Made by a program: the position numbers and the translations under genes. Below are positions 1 through 7,646 of a stretch of 16,734 nt of DNA, in pieces. This DNA is from an uncultured Bacillota bacterium (lineage in GTDB: Bacteria; Bacillota_I; Bacilli_A; RF39; UBA660). Location: NCBI GenBank assembly GCA_947165195.1, contig CAMUZJ010000017.1, positions 1 through 16,734 on the forward strand, read 5' to 3'. Each line of letters begins with the position of its first letter. Positions within the stretch are counted from its first letter, which is position 1. Under the pieces are notes generated by a model that was not told the origin of the DNA, did no database searches, and saw only the letters and a program-made list of their open reading frames with translations.

Positions 1-2
1 AT

Positions 3-316
3 ATATATCCAACTATGAAAAAAGATTATAGAAAATATACCCATTAGAGCAAAAATATAGAGAAGAAAAAAATCAAAATATAAGAATTGATAATTCTATA
101 AATAATATAGAAACTATTAATATAGAAAAAATCGAAAATATTACTAATTCAGAAAGATTAGTAAAAATGATTGAAGAACAAGTAGAATGTATTAAACAAG
201 CAAATATCGAAGAAAAATTCTTACAAGATACCCTACAAAAAGTAGTCACAAAAAGACAAGAGGCAATTCAAAAAATATATCAAATTACAAGAGGAGCTAT
301 TCATAATCAAAAATAG
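3..316 (+). pseudogene. 3' end of an unknown gene, cut by the window edge, apparent frameshift
   Basis: An open frame without its own start runs from about position 32 to a TAG at 314-316 and encodes a Glu/Lys/Gln/Ile-rich, probably coiled-coil C-terminus ending in TRGAIHNQK. No ATG, GTG or TTG with a ribosome binding site begins this frame; the first ATG (167) lacks one. Upstream the same frame is closed by TAG at 29-31, while the neighbouring frame reads in from the left edge (IYPTMKKDYRKYTH) and stops at 45-47. One extra C in the CCC run at 40-42 would fuse the two frames into a natural reading (DYRKYT-PLEQKYREEK). This is therefore either a decayed or phase-variable gene or a sequencing error. 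The family is not recognised; most of the gene lies outside the window. Confidence 0.45.
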
Positions 317-330
317 GATAGGTGATAAGA

Positions 331-507
331 ATGCTTGAAAAAGAGAAAGCTTTTTTAAAAGAAAATTATAACCTGGATATAGATAGATTAACTGAAAAAG
401 AATTACAAAAAAAATTAATTGAAATCTTAAAAAGAAATAATGAAATAATTCATTTTAAACAAAAAAAGAATGAGTTATTAAAGAGAGAGATTGAAAAATA
501 TTCATAA
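331..507 (+). CDS. Small lysine-rich hypothetical protein
   Basis: This 58-residue protein is not recognised. It is highly charged (Lys/Glu-rich), has no cysteine, no membrane segment and no signal peptide, and is probably all helical, with a heptad-like run in its second half (ELQKKLIEILKRNNEII). I chose the ATG at 331 because AGGTGAT at 320-326 matches the 16S rRNA tail and lies four bases upstream; a GTG at 322 in the same frame would overlap that site. It begins 14 bases after the stop of the preceding fragment, so the two are probably co-transcribed, and a strong hairpin terminator follows directly. A role linked to the upstream gene is likely but unknown. Confidence 0.6.
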   Translation: MLEKEKAFLKENYNLDIDRLTEKELQKKLIEILKRNNEIIHFKQKKNELLKREIEKYS

Positions 508-513
508 TTTAGA

Positions 514-546
514 AAAAACATGAGTTTAAAAAAGACTCATGTTTTT
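514..546. terminator. Bidirectional Rho-independent terminator
   Basis: A perfect 12-bp stem, AAAAACATGAGT (514-525) with ACTCATGTTTTT (535-546), closes a nine-base loop. The T-rich 3' arm ends transcription of the small gene on the plus strand; the A-rich 5' arm gives a U-tract for the converging minus-strand gene whose stop codon is at 545-547. Confidence 0.85.
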
Positions 547-1117
547 ACTTTGCTATCAATTTCTCTTCTAAAATTTCATATTCAAAAGAAGAAAGAATTC
601 CTAATTTCTCTTTTGAAATCTCTACTAAATAAATTATATTATCTTGAAATTCTTTTTCTATTACTTTTTCATCTTTTAATAAATAGTCTAGTTGCTTTTG
701 GTTAGAATAAGAAGTAGATATTTTAATAAGATATCCTTCTATTAACTCTTCTTTTCTTATTTTCGATAAAGCAGTAGTTAAAGACTTTGTATATGCTCTA
801 ACTAATCCTCCAGCACCTAATTTAATACCACCAAAGTACCTTACAGTAACAGCTAATACATTAACAAGATCTTCTTTTAATAAAACATTTAACATAGGAG
901 TGCCAGCTGTTCCACCAGGTTCTCCATCATCACTCGACTTCTCCTTATTACAAAGTCTATAAGCATAGCAATAATGCGTAGCTTTTGGGTAACAATCTTT
1001 AACATTTAAAAGTATACTATTAATATCAGAATTATCATCTATCTTATATAAAATCGTAATAAACTTTGAATTTTTAACTTCTATTTCATTGGTTATATTA
1101 GCCTGAATTGTCTTCAT
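545..1117 (-). CDS. yigZ: YigZ / IMPACT family protein
   Basis: This 190-residue protein has the two-domain layout of the YigZ/IMPACT family (UPF0029 N-terminal, DUF1949 C-terminal); bacterial members are usually a little longer, about 205-215 residues. The family signatures are intact: DDGEPGGTAGTPM at residues 63-75 and RYFGGIKLGAGGLVRAY at 93-109. The C-terminal ferredoxin-like domain covers roughly 130-190. The eukaryotic homologue IMPACT controls the Gcn2 kinase; in bacteria a role near the ribosome or RNA has been proposed, but the function is not settled. The start is fixed by AGAGGTGAAAG just upstream on the minus strand. It is divergent from the AI-2E family gene and ends inside a shared terminator, so it is a single-gene unit. 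Confidence 0.9.
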   Translation of the reverse strand: MKTIQANITNEIEVKNSKFITILYKIDDNSDINSILLNVKDCYPKATHYCYAYRLCNKEKSSDDGEPGGTAGTPMLNVLLKEDLVNVLAVTVRYFGGIKLGAGGLVRAYTKSLTTALSKIRKEELIEGYLIKISTSYSNQKQLDYLLKDEKVIEKEFQDNIIYLVEISKEKLGILSSFEYEILEEKLIAK

Positions 1118-1134
1118 GCTTTCACCTCTTATTC

Positions 1135-1140
1135 ATTATA
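1135..1140 (-). promoter_or_regulatory. Putative -10 box of yigZ
   Basis: On the minus strand a perfect TATAAT lies 17 bases before the yigZ start codon. No good -35 box is seen. The predicted transcript start is so close to the Shine-Dalgarno site that the leader would be only about ten bases long, so a second, upstream promoter is possible. Confidence 0.4.
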
Positions 1141-1170
1141 CAATATCTTATAGTTTATTTCCATAAATAA

Positions 1171-1179
1171 TGGTATAAT
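1171..1179 (+). promoter_or_regulatory. Extended -10 promoter of the AI-2E family gene
   Basis: TGGTATAAT fits the extended -10 consensus (TGn-TATAAT) and needs only a weak -35, which agrees with the absence of a clear TTGACA upstream. An AGAAAGGAGAT ribosome binding site (1187-1196) and the ATG at 1202 follow. Confidence 0.65.
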
Positions 1180-1201
1180 CATATTAGAAAGGAGATATTT
1201 T

Positions 1202-2350
1202 ATGTTTCGAAAAAGACAAGATAAAGAAATTGATATAAGTAGTTTAAATGATATTATTCATACTAGTAGGAAATTAATAAATATAGGCTTTTTTGTAGCA
1301 GTTATTTGTTTAATCCTATTAGGAACATATGTATTACAAGAGTGGCATATTCTTACTTACTTAAAAGAATTACTAGGAATTATTTCCCCTATATTTATAG
1401 GATTTATCATAGCATGGTTATGTGTACCAGCAGTTAACTTTTTACAATCTAAAAAAATCCCTAGGGTAGCATCTTGTATTCTTGTATATTTAGGAGTCAT
1501 TGGTTTTTTAATTCTTTTAGTGAGTGCTTTCATTCCTTCTTTAATTGTACAAGTAGGAGATTTTGCAAATTCTCTACCAGCAATTATCGAAGAAGTGAGA
1601 AATTTTGGAGATGGAATATTTAATAAAATTAATAATTCCTTTATTGATTCTTCTGGAATAAAAGGAAATATTTATGATGCTGTTGAGAGTTTTTCTACAG
1701 AGCTTACAACAGGTCTTCCACAGATGTTATTTAGTGCGGGTAAGAGTATTATTAGTGGTGGACTAAATGTTATTTTTGGATTAATGATAGGATTTTATAT
1801 TTTATTTGACTTTGATAAGATTAATGAAAGAATTCATGATACACTACCTATGAAATGGAGAGATGGCTATCAAGATTTATCAGGAAGAATTAATACATCT
1901 TTAAGAAATTATGTACAAGGTATTATTTTAGTTATGTTTTTAGTCTTTATTACACAAAGTATAGGACTAACGATTGCTGGATTAAAGGCACCGCTTTTAT
2001 TTGCCTTATTTTGTGCTATTACGGATTTAATTCCATACTTTGGTCCCTATATTGGAGCAATACCTGCTATTATTGTTGGATTTACGATGTCTCCTATTAT
2101 AGGAATCTGTTGTATTATTTCGATAGTTGTAGTACAATTATTAGAAAACAATTTCTATCAACCATTGATTATGGGACATACTATGAAATTACATCCTGTA
2201 ACAATCATGATTGGACTATTGATTTTTGGACATTTCTTTGGTATCATAGGAATGGTTATTGCAACTCCAACTATTGCTTGTTTAAAAGTAATTTTAACAT
2301 TTATTAATGAAAAAATAGGATTAACGACAATGGTTAAGGGAGAAGAATAA
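1202..2350 (+). CDS. AI-2E family transporter (UPF0118 membrane protein)
   Basis: This 382-residue polytopic membrane protein belongs to the AI-2E transporter family (PF01594, formerly UPF0118; E. coli TqsA and YdiK, B. subtilis YueF and YtvI types). Two hydrophobic helices lie near the N-terminus (about residues 26-46 and 55-75), a third near 89-111, then a soluble stretch rich in amphipathic helices (about 112-180), and the conserved membrane core to the C-terminus. Family motifs are visible: TDLIPYFGPYIGAIPA (about 273-288), ENNFYQPLIMG (about 316-326), LHPV and the final G.IGMVIATP. Substrates differ between members (autoinducer-2, Na+/H+, small metabolites); nothing here decides which. 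It has its own promoter and good ribosome binding site; the next transcribed element is the T-box leader. Confidence 0.9.
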   Translation: MFRKRQDKEIDISSLNDIIHTSRKLINIGFFVAVICLILLGTYVLQEWHILTYLKELLGIISPIFIGFIIAWLCVPAVNFLQSKKIPRVASCILVYLGVIGFLILLVSAFIPSLIVQVGDFANSLPAIIEEVRNFGDGIFNKINNSFIDSSGIKGNIYDAVESFSTELTTGLPQMLFSAGKSIISGGLNVIFGLMIGFYILFDFDKINERIHDTLPMKWRDGYQDLSGRINTSLRNYVQGIILVMFLVFITQSIGLTIAGLKAPLLFALFCAITDLIPYFGPYIGAIPAIIVGFTMSPIIGICCIISIVVVQLLENNFYQPLIMGHTMKLHPVTIMIGLLIFGHFFGIIGMVIATPTIACLKVILTFINEKIGLTTMVKGEE

Positions 2351-2381
2351 ATAAAAATTTTATAGGTATTAAAACATTGAT

Positions 2382-2550
2382 CAAAGATGAGTACTGAGGA
2401 TTAAATATGTAGAGAGTTCATGGCTGGTGAAAATGGATTAGAAAGACTTAGGAAGCTACTTTGTTAGTTTTAATCGGCGAAGCCGTTATGAAAATTAAGA
2501 CCTTGATAGGATGGTACCGAACAAAATATGTGTTCTCCTATTATGGTCTT
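2382..2550 (+). ncRNA. T-box riboswitch, predicted specifier GCU (alanine)
   Basis: The leader shows a complete T-box layout. The base of Stem I pairs CAAAG (2382-2386) with CTTTG (2459-2463). The conserved AGAGAG (2411-2416) and GGCTGGTGAAAAT (2422-2434) form the distal part of Stem I. The specifier loop reads GGAA-GCT-AC, putting an alanine codon GCT at 2455-2457. A small hairpin CGGC-GAA-GCCG (2475-2485) is Stem III. The T-box proper, GATGGTACCG (2510-2519), holds TGGT at 2512-2515, which can pair with the ACCA end of uncharged tRNA-Ala. The competing terminator pairs AAGACC/TAGGA (2497-2511) with TCCTA/GGTCTT (2536-2550), followed by TTTATTT. Uncharged tRNA-Ala should favour the antiterminator and so expression of the downstream genes including alaS, which independently supports the alanine assignment. 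Confidence 0.93.
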
Positions 2551-2556
2551 TTATTT
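2497..2556 (+). terminator. Regulated terminator of the T-box leader
   Basis: Stem AAGACC-TTGA-TAGGA against TCCTA-TTAT-GGTCTT with a T-rich tail. Its 5' arm overlaps the T-box sequence, so the terminator and the antiterminator are mutually exclusive. Confidence 0.88.
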
Positions 2557-2583
2557 GACAAAAATAATTAGATGGAGGGAAAA

Positions 2584-3123
2584 ATGAAAATTTATTTAAT
2601 TGCTGGTAAAGCAAAATGTGGTAAAAATACATTTGGTTGTTATTTACGAGAAGAATTAAAAAATTATGGATATAAGCCTTGTGTTGTTGGAATTACTGCT
2701 CCATTATACTATTATGCTCAAAACTATTTTGATTGGAGTCCTAATACAGATGATAAGCCTAGAGAGTTCTTACAGAGGATGGGAACAGAAATTATTAAAG
2801 AAAAGTTAGGAAAAAAGACATTTTTATTAGATAGACTTAAAGAAGATATCGATATTATGCAAGAATTCTTTGATACCTTTATTGTAACAGATGTGAGATA
2901 TCCAGAAGAGATAGAATATTTTAAGGAAAAATATCAAGATGTTTGTACTATAAAATTAATTAGAACCAATTATGAAGATGAGTTAACTGCTAATGAAAGA
3001 GTACATATTACAGAAACTGCTATGGAAAATTTTGATGACTTTAACTACATAGTAGAAAACGAAAGCTTAGAATCATTAAAAAATACAGCACATATAATTG
3101 CAAAAAGTGAAGAGGAGGCATAA
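2584..3123 (+). CDS. P-loop nucleotide kinase, dNMP-kinase-like
   Basis: This 179-residue protein has the fold marks of deoxynucleoside monophosphate kinases of the phage type. It starts with a Walker A loop GKAKCGKNT (residues 8-16). It continues with a lid or substrate segment KPREFLQRMGTEIIKE (58-73) and TDVRYPEEI (102-110), whose Asp and Arg are typical of this group. Such enzymes phosphorylate (d)NMPs with ATP; the actual substrate cannot be read from sequence. I chose the ATG at 2584 because GGAGGG (2574-2579) lies just upstream; an in-frame ATG at 2572 overlaps that site. It is the first gene of the alanine T-box transcript and ends one base before the next gene. The Walker A has Asn where Asp or Ser is common, a mild variation. 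Confidence 0.7.
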   Translation: MKIYLIAGKAKCGKNTFGCYLREELKNYGYKPCVVGITAPLYYYAQNYFDWSPNTDDKPREFLQRMGTEIIKEKLGKKTFLLDRLKEDIDIMQEFFDTFIVTDVRYPEEIEYFKEKYQDVCTIKLIRTNYEDELTANERVHITETAMENFDDFNYIVENESLESLKNTAHIIAKSEEEA

Positions 3124-3124
3124 A

Positions 3125-3685
3125 ATGAAAAAGTTAATAGCAATCGTAGGAATGAGTGGTAGTGGAAAAAGCATTGCCTCAGACTATTTAGAAAAAAAAG
3201 GATATCATAAAATCTATTTTGGTGGAGTCGTTCTAGAAAAGGTTAAAGAAGCAGGACTAGAAGATACACCAGAAAATGAAAAAATGATAAGAGAAAAACT
3301 AAGAGCGGAACATGGAATGTCCGCGATGGCTATAGTACTACTTCCAAAAATTCAAGAAAGTGTAAAAACACAAGATACCGTGTTAGATGGCTTATACTCT
3401 TGGGATGAATTAGTAGTTTTAAAGAAAGAATTTAAAAATCACTTAAAACTAATCTGTATTAATTGCGATAAAGAATTACGTTATAGTAGAGTAGCTACTA
3501 GAAAAGTTAGACCATTAAATAGAGAAGAAATAGAAAAAAGAGATATCGCTGAAATAGAAAATCTTGCCAAAGGTGGCCCAATTGCTATGGCAGATTATTT
3601 TCTATTTAATAACGGTAGTTTAGAAGACTATTACCAAAGATTAGATGAAATAATACATGATATTGAAAGAAAGGATGAAAAATAA
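3125..3685 (+). CDS. P-loop kinase of the AAA_18 / UPF0200-like type
   Basis: This 186-residue protein has a Walker A GMSGSGKS at residues 9-16 in an adenylate-kinase/dephospho-CoA-kinase-like fold. The order of later blocks closely recalls the archaeal UPF0200 nucleotide kinases: TPENEKMIREKLRAEHG with alternating conserved Arg and Glu, a D-G block (VLDGLYSWDE), RRV-type Arg residues in a lid, EEIEKRDIAEIE, then IAMADYF.FNNGSLEDY near the C-terminus. A nucleotide or coenzyme kinase activity is expected; the substrate is unknown. The ATG at 3125 is preferred because AGAGGAGG (3111-3118) precedes it; an earlier in-frame ATG at 3098 lies inside the previous gene. The stop codon lies only two bases before alaS, so the two are translationally close. 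Confidence 0.7.
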   Translation: MKKLIAIVGMSGSGKSIASDYLEKKGYHKIYFGGVVLEKVKEAGLEDTPENEKMIREKLRAEHGMSAMAIVLLPKIQESVKTQDTVLDGLYSWDELVVLKKEFKNHLKLICINCDKELRYSRVATRKVRPLNREEIEKRDIAEIENLAKGGPIAMADYFLFNNGSLEDYYQRLDEIIHDIERKDEK

Positions 3686-3686
3686 T

Positions 3687-6377
3687 ATGAAATATATGAG
3701 TCATGATGATATAAGAACAACTTGGTATAATTTTTTTAAAAGTAAAAAACATAAAATTGTAGAAAGTGCTCCTCTAATTCCTATTAATGATAATAGTTTA
3801 TTATGGATAAATGCAGGAGTTACTCCATTAAAAAAATATTTTGACGGTTCAGAAGTACCAGATTCTAGAAGATTATGTAATATTCAAAAATGTATTCGTA
3901 CCAATGATATTGAAAATGTAGGAGTTACAAAGAGACATCAAACATTTTTTGAAATGATGGGAAACTTTTCTATTGGAGATTACTTTAAAGATGAAGCAAT
4001 TGAATTTGCATTTGAATTATTAACTAGTGAGAAGTATTTTGGCATTGATAAAAACTTACTTTATGTAACCGTATATCCTAGTGATTTACAAGCTCAAAGT
4101 AAATGGGTATCTGTTGGATTAGATTCTACTCACATTATTCCTTTAGAAGAAAACTTCTGGGAAATAGGAGAAGGACCATGTGGACCAGATTCTGAAATTT
4201 TCTTTGATAGAGGAGAAAAATATGATCCGACTGGGGACGCTTTAGAAAAATTTAAAAATGATGAAGAACAAGAAAGATTTGTAGAAATTTGGAATAATGT
4301 ATTTAGTCAATTTAACTCTAAAACAGGGGTTCCTAGAGAAGAATATAAAGAACTTCCAAGTAAAAATATTGATACAGGAGCAGGACTTGAGAGATGGTGT
4401 TGTATCTTTCAAGGAGTAGATTCTAATTTTGAGACAGATTTATTTATGCCAATTATTAAACATATTGAGGAGTTAGCAAACGCTAAGTATGTAGGTCAAA
4501 AAGAATATAAAGTAATAGCAGATCATATACGAGCAGTAACATTTGCCTTAGCAGATGGAGCTTATTTTGAAAATGTCGGTCGTGGATACGTTTTAAGAAG
4601 ATTAATTCGACGTAGTGTTAGATTTGGAAGAGGAATTGGTATAGAAACACCTTTTATGTATAAATTAGTATCTGATGTTATTGATGTTATGAAAAATGCT
4701 TATCCGTATATTGTCGAGAAAAGACCTCAAATAGAAGCTATTATCTTAGAAGAAGAACAATTATTCTTAAGAACTCTTGATTCTGGAGAAAGAAGACTAA
4801 AACAATTAGTAGAAAATTCTCATGATGGATTTATCAGTGGAGAAGATGCTTTTAAATTATATGATACGTATGGTTTTCCATTTGAATTAACAGAAGAATA
4901 TTTACAAGAATTGGGATATAGAGTATCTAAAGAAGAATTTGATAAATGTATGAAGGCTCAACAAGAAAGTGGTAGAAGTAGTGCCAAAAAAGCAAATATG
5001 GCTTCTCAAAGTGAAGTGTTACTAAATTATAAAAAAGAAAGTCAATTTGTCTATGGTTTATATCGCTTAAAAAGTAAGATTGATGCTATCATCTTAAAAG
5101 ATAATTTGGTAGACTCTTCTGATAAGGATGCCTATGTTGTATTACAAAGAACTATCTTTTATGCTGAAAGTGGTGGACAAGTTAGTGATACTGGAATGAT
5201 CATTGGAAAAAACTTTAAAGCTCGTGTTTTAGATGTCTTTAAAGGTCCAAATGGCCAACATATTCATAAAGTAAGAGTATTAGATGGTATCTTAACAATA
5301 GGAGACGATGTAGAAGAAGTATTAGATAAAGATCGTAGAAAACGCATTGAATGTAATCACTCTAGTGTTCATATGCTACAATATGCACTTCAACAAACAG
5401 TATCTTCTACTATTAAACAAGCAGGTAGTTATGTAGATGATGATAAACTAAGATTTGATTTTACTTATATTGGTAAAATGACCGATGATAAGCTACTAGA
5501 AGTAGAAAAATTTGTAAATAATATGATTAATCGAGAAATTATAGTTTCTACAGAAATTATGCCTCTTGATAAAGCAAAACAAATGGGTGCTATGGCTTTA
5601 TTTGGAGAAAAATATGGAGATATGGTTCGTGTTGTTAAGATTGGAAAATCAATGGAATTATGTGGAGGAACTCATGTTGCCAATACCAAAGAAATAGAGT
5701 CTTTTGCTATTACTTTATGTGAGAGTAAAGGAAGCAATACTTTTAGAATAGAAGCTGTTACAGGAGAAAAAATTGAGTCTAGCTTACTAAATGTTATTAA
5801 ACCATATAATAGTGAAATCGTTAAACTACTTATGAAATCTCGTACTATACTAGAAGATGCTAAAAATGAAGGTATCTTATTAGAATTTGATGTAGATATT
5901 GATAATAATAAACCAACTTCTTACAAAGACTTAATCTATGTTAAAAATGAGCTTCAATATATTCAACAAGAAGTAAAAGAACTTGAAAAGAAATATTTTG
6001 AATTAAGAGAGTCTAAGACTTTACAAAACTTAGATATTTATCGTGAAAAAACGAAAGACTATAATGGAACTTTAGGAATTGTAATAGATGTAAAAAATAA
6101 AGATATTAACTTACTAAAAAGTATTGCCGATACGCTAGTAAATGAAATGGGAGAAGGATTTGTCTTCTTTGCTAATGTAAAAGATAAAACAAACGTTAAT
6201 TTTATTGCTAGAAGTACTTGTTCAGTAAACGCTGGTATGATCGTAAAAAGTGCTAGTGTGCAAGCAGATGGAAATGGAGGAGGAAGTCCTACCTTTGCCC
6301 AAGGGGGAGGAAAAGTTAAAGATAACTTAAAAAATATATTAGAATATGTGGAGAACTCTTTAAAAGATGCAAAATAA
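3687..6377 (+). CDS. alaS: Alanyl-tRNA synthetase
   Basis: AlaRS charges tRNA-Ala with alanine and edits Ser and Gly mischarges. This 896-residue version is full length for a bacterial enzyme (about 850-900). The class II catalytic core begins with SHDDIR, has motif 2 region KCIRTNDIENVG (68-79) and FFEMMGNFSIGDYF (87-100), GPCGPDSEIFFDRG (163-176) and motif 3 GAGLERW (231-237). The tRNA-recognition block has GRGYVLRRLIRR. The editing domain keeps its zinc or catalytic ligands: H558-SSV-H562 and C659-GGT-H663. The C-terminal DHHA1/C-Ala domain carries the glycine-rich GNGGGSPTFAQGGG (about 863-876). I chose ATG 3687: AGAAAGGA (3668-3675) precedes it and homology starts at SHDDIR; ATG 3696 is an alternative and upstream ATGs (3657, 3675) would extend into the previous gene. 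Regulated by the alanine T-box. Confidence 0.97.
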   Translation: MKYMSHDDIRTTWYNFFKSKKHKIVESAPLIPINDNSLLWINAGVTPLKKYFDGSEVPDSRRLCNIQKCIRTNDIENVGVTKRHQTFFEMMGNFSIGDYFKDEAIEFAFELLTSEKYFGIDKNLLYVTVYPSDLQAQSKWVSVGLDSTHIIPLEENFWEIGEGPCGPDSEIFFDRGEKYDPTGDALEKFKNDEEQERFVEIWNNVFSQFNSKTGVPREEYKELPSKNIDTGAGLERWCCIFQGVDSNFETDLFMPIIKHIEELANAKYVGQKEYKVIADHIRAVTFALADGAYFENVGRGYVLRRLIRRSVRFGRGIGIETPFMYKLVSDVIDVMKNAYPYIVEKRPQIEAIILEEEQLFLRTLDSGERRLKQLVENSHDGFISGEDAFKLYDTYGFPFELTEEYLQELGYRVSKEEFDKCMKAQQESGRSSAKKANMASQSEVLLNYKKESQFVYGLYRLKSKIDAIILKDNLVDSSDKDAYVVLQRTIFYAESGGQVSDTGMIIGKNFKARVLDVFKGPNGQHIHKVRVLDGILTIGDDVEEVLDKDRRKRIECNHSSVHMLQYALQQTVSSTIKQAGSYVDDDKLRFDFTYIGKMTDDKLLEVEKFVNNMINREIIVSTEIMPLDKAKQMGAMALFGEKYGDMVRVVKIGKSMELCGGTHVANTKEIESFAITLCESKGSNTFRIEAVTGEKIESSLLNVIKPYNSEIVKLLMKSRTILEDAKNEGILLEFDVDIDNNKPTSYKDLIYVKNELQYIQQEVKELEKKYFELRESKTLQNLDIYREKTKDYNGTLGIVIDVKNKDINLLKSIADTLVNEMGEGFVFFANVKDKTNVNFIARSTCSVNAGMIVKSASVQADGNGGGSPTFAQGGGKVKDNLKNILEYVENSLKDAK

Positions 6378-7305
6378 TTATTTATTAGAAGGAGAAAACT
6401 CTTTTGATATTCAAAAAGAAATAGAACGTATTATAAAAAAAAATAACTTTCTAGAGGCAACTATTAGTCAATATGACTTACAAGAAGAGCCTCTAGAAGT
6501 TGCCTTAGAAGACTTGGATACTTATAGTTTCTTATCCGATAAAAAAGTAATTATTATTCGTAATCTAGAGAACATACAACAAGAAGAAAATAAAAAAGAG
6601 ATAGAACATCTCTATAAGTATTTAGATAATCCAAATTTAGATAATCTATTATTTATTGTAGCTAATAAATTTAATAATACATTAAAAATAACGAAAGAAT
6701 TAAAAAAGAGAATGGAGCATATTACTGTTTCTAATGATCCTATCAAGTTTACAAAAGAAGCTTTAAAAGGATATAAAATATCTCCTTCTTTAATAGAATA
6801 TTTAGTAAATAAATGTCTGAAAGATACAGCTAAATTAGAAAACGAATGTAATAAACTAAAAACTTATAAGTATGAAGAAAAAGAAATATTAAAAGAAGAT
6901 ATTGATGAGTTAGTAGTAGAAAAATTAGGAGATTCCACTGATTTAACCTTTTCATTTAATAGAAGTCTAGCAGAAAAAGATAAGAAAAGTGCTTTAGAAA
7001 AGTATTATCAATTACTAAACTATAATATAGAGCCATTATCGGTTATTGGATTACTTGCTTCTCAAATTCGTATTATTTATCAAGTAAAAGTATTAGAAAG
7101 TCAAGGATTAAGTGCAAATGATATTGCAACTACCTTAGGAGAGAAGAATAGTTACCGAGTTAAAAAAACAAAAGAATTAACTAGGTTTTATACAGAAAAA
7201 GAATTATTAGATTTGATGCAGCAGTTAGCCGATATGGATTACAAAATAAAAACAACTGATGTAGATGCCAATTCCTTAATAGAAATATTTATTCTTAGTA
7301 TTTAG
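6367..7305 (+). CDS. holA: DNA polymerase III delta subunit
   Basis: HolA opens the sliding clamp within the clamp-loader complex, so it acts in chromosome replication. The 312-residue length and layout match: an N-terminal AAA+-like domain beginning YLLEGENSFDIQKEIE, the strand KKVIIIRNLENI (about 58-69), the LLFIVANKFN segment, a helical middle, and the C-terminal collar domain with LLASQIRIIYQVKVL and LADMDYKIKTTDVDANSLIE..IL near the end, which is a strongly conserved delta signature. As usual for delta, no Walker A is present. The ATG at 6367 lies inside the last codons of alaS (11-base overlap) with only a weak, distant GGAG (6350-6353), suggesting translational coupling. A terminator follows directly. 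The usual neighbour rpsT (ribosomal protein S20) is absent. Confidence 0.9.
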   Translation: MQNNYLLEGENSFDIQKEIERIIKKNNFLEATISQYDLQEEPLEVALEDLDTYSFLSDKKVIIIRNLENIQQEENKKEIEHLYKYLDNPNLDNLLFIVANKFNNTLKITKELKKRMEHITVSNDPIKFTKEALKGYKISPSLIEYLVNKCLKDTAKLENECNKLKTYKYEEKEILKEDIDELVVEKLGDSTDLTFSFNRSLAEKDKKSALEKYYQLLNYNIEPLSVIGLLASQIRIIYQVKVLESQGLSANDIATTLGEKNSYRVKKTKELTRFYTEKELLDLMQQLADMDYKIKTTDVDANSLIEIFILSI

Positions 7306-7334
7306 AGATAATAGATTTTATCTCTTTTATTTTA
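7304..7334 (+). terminator. Rho-independent terminator of the T-box operon
   Basis: Stem AGAGATAA (7304-7311) with TTATCTCT (7318-7325), six-base loop, then TTTATTTT. It begins inside the holA stop codon. Confidence 0.8.
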
Positions 7335-7337
7335 ATC

Positions 7338-7366
7338 TTGATAACAAAAACAAAATCAATTATAAT
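7338..7366 (+). promoter_or_regulatory. Near-consensus sigma-A promoter of the small unknown gene
   Basis: TTGATA (7338-7343) and TATAAT (7361-7366) are separated by exactly 17 bases, one of the best promoter matches in the window. Predicted transcript start is near 7373, giving a leader of about 37 bases. Confidence 0.8.
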
Positions 7367-7409
7367 AAAGAACAGTTTGTATTTAATTTTTAGAAGGGAT
7401 GAGTAAGGT

Positions 7410-7640
7410 ATGAATCATATACAAAATAATAAAATAGGAATAGGTAGGGAGTTTGATGATTACGATATAAAAATATATACCCCTGGAGATTTTGAGAGGG
7501 AAGATGATTCTAATATTAAAATTTATCCAGCAAGTACTAGTGAGAAACTTAGTATTAAAAGAGAAAATTTACAACAATTAAAAAAAGAAGTTCTTTCATT
7601 AAAAGGAGCTTCTGTTAGTAAATCTTTAAAAACAAAATAG
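7410..7640 (+). CDS. Small hypothetical protein, stand-alone gene
   Basis: This 76-residue soluble protein is not recognised. The N-terminal half is acidic and aromatic, with two similar short blocks, DDYDIKIYTPGDF (16-28) and DSNIKIYPAST (33-43), that look like an internal repeat around IKIYP/T. The second half is a basic amphipathic helix (KRENLQQLKKEVLSL) ending in a Ser/Lys-rich tail. There is no signal peptide, membrane segment or cysteine. The gene has a near-consensus promoter, a good ribosome binding site (AGAAGGGATGA, 7392-7402) and its own terminator, so it is real and probably well expressed. It sits where rpsT is often found next to holA, but the sequence is not S20. Confidence 0.7.
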   Translation: MNHIQNNKIGIGREFDDYDIKIYTPGDFEREDDSNIKIYPASTSEKLSIKRENLQQLKKEVLSLKGASVSKSLKTK

Positions 7641-7646
7641 AATAGA

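Noticed and set aside
2011..2307. 98-codon plus-strand frame inside the AI-2E family gene
   Set aside because: Fully inside a well-supported gene in another frame, and its composition is that of a shifted membrane protein.
7410..7640. Ribosomal protein S20 (rpsT), expected beside holA
   Set aside because: The product is acidic in its first half and lacks the S20 basic helical pattern.
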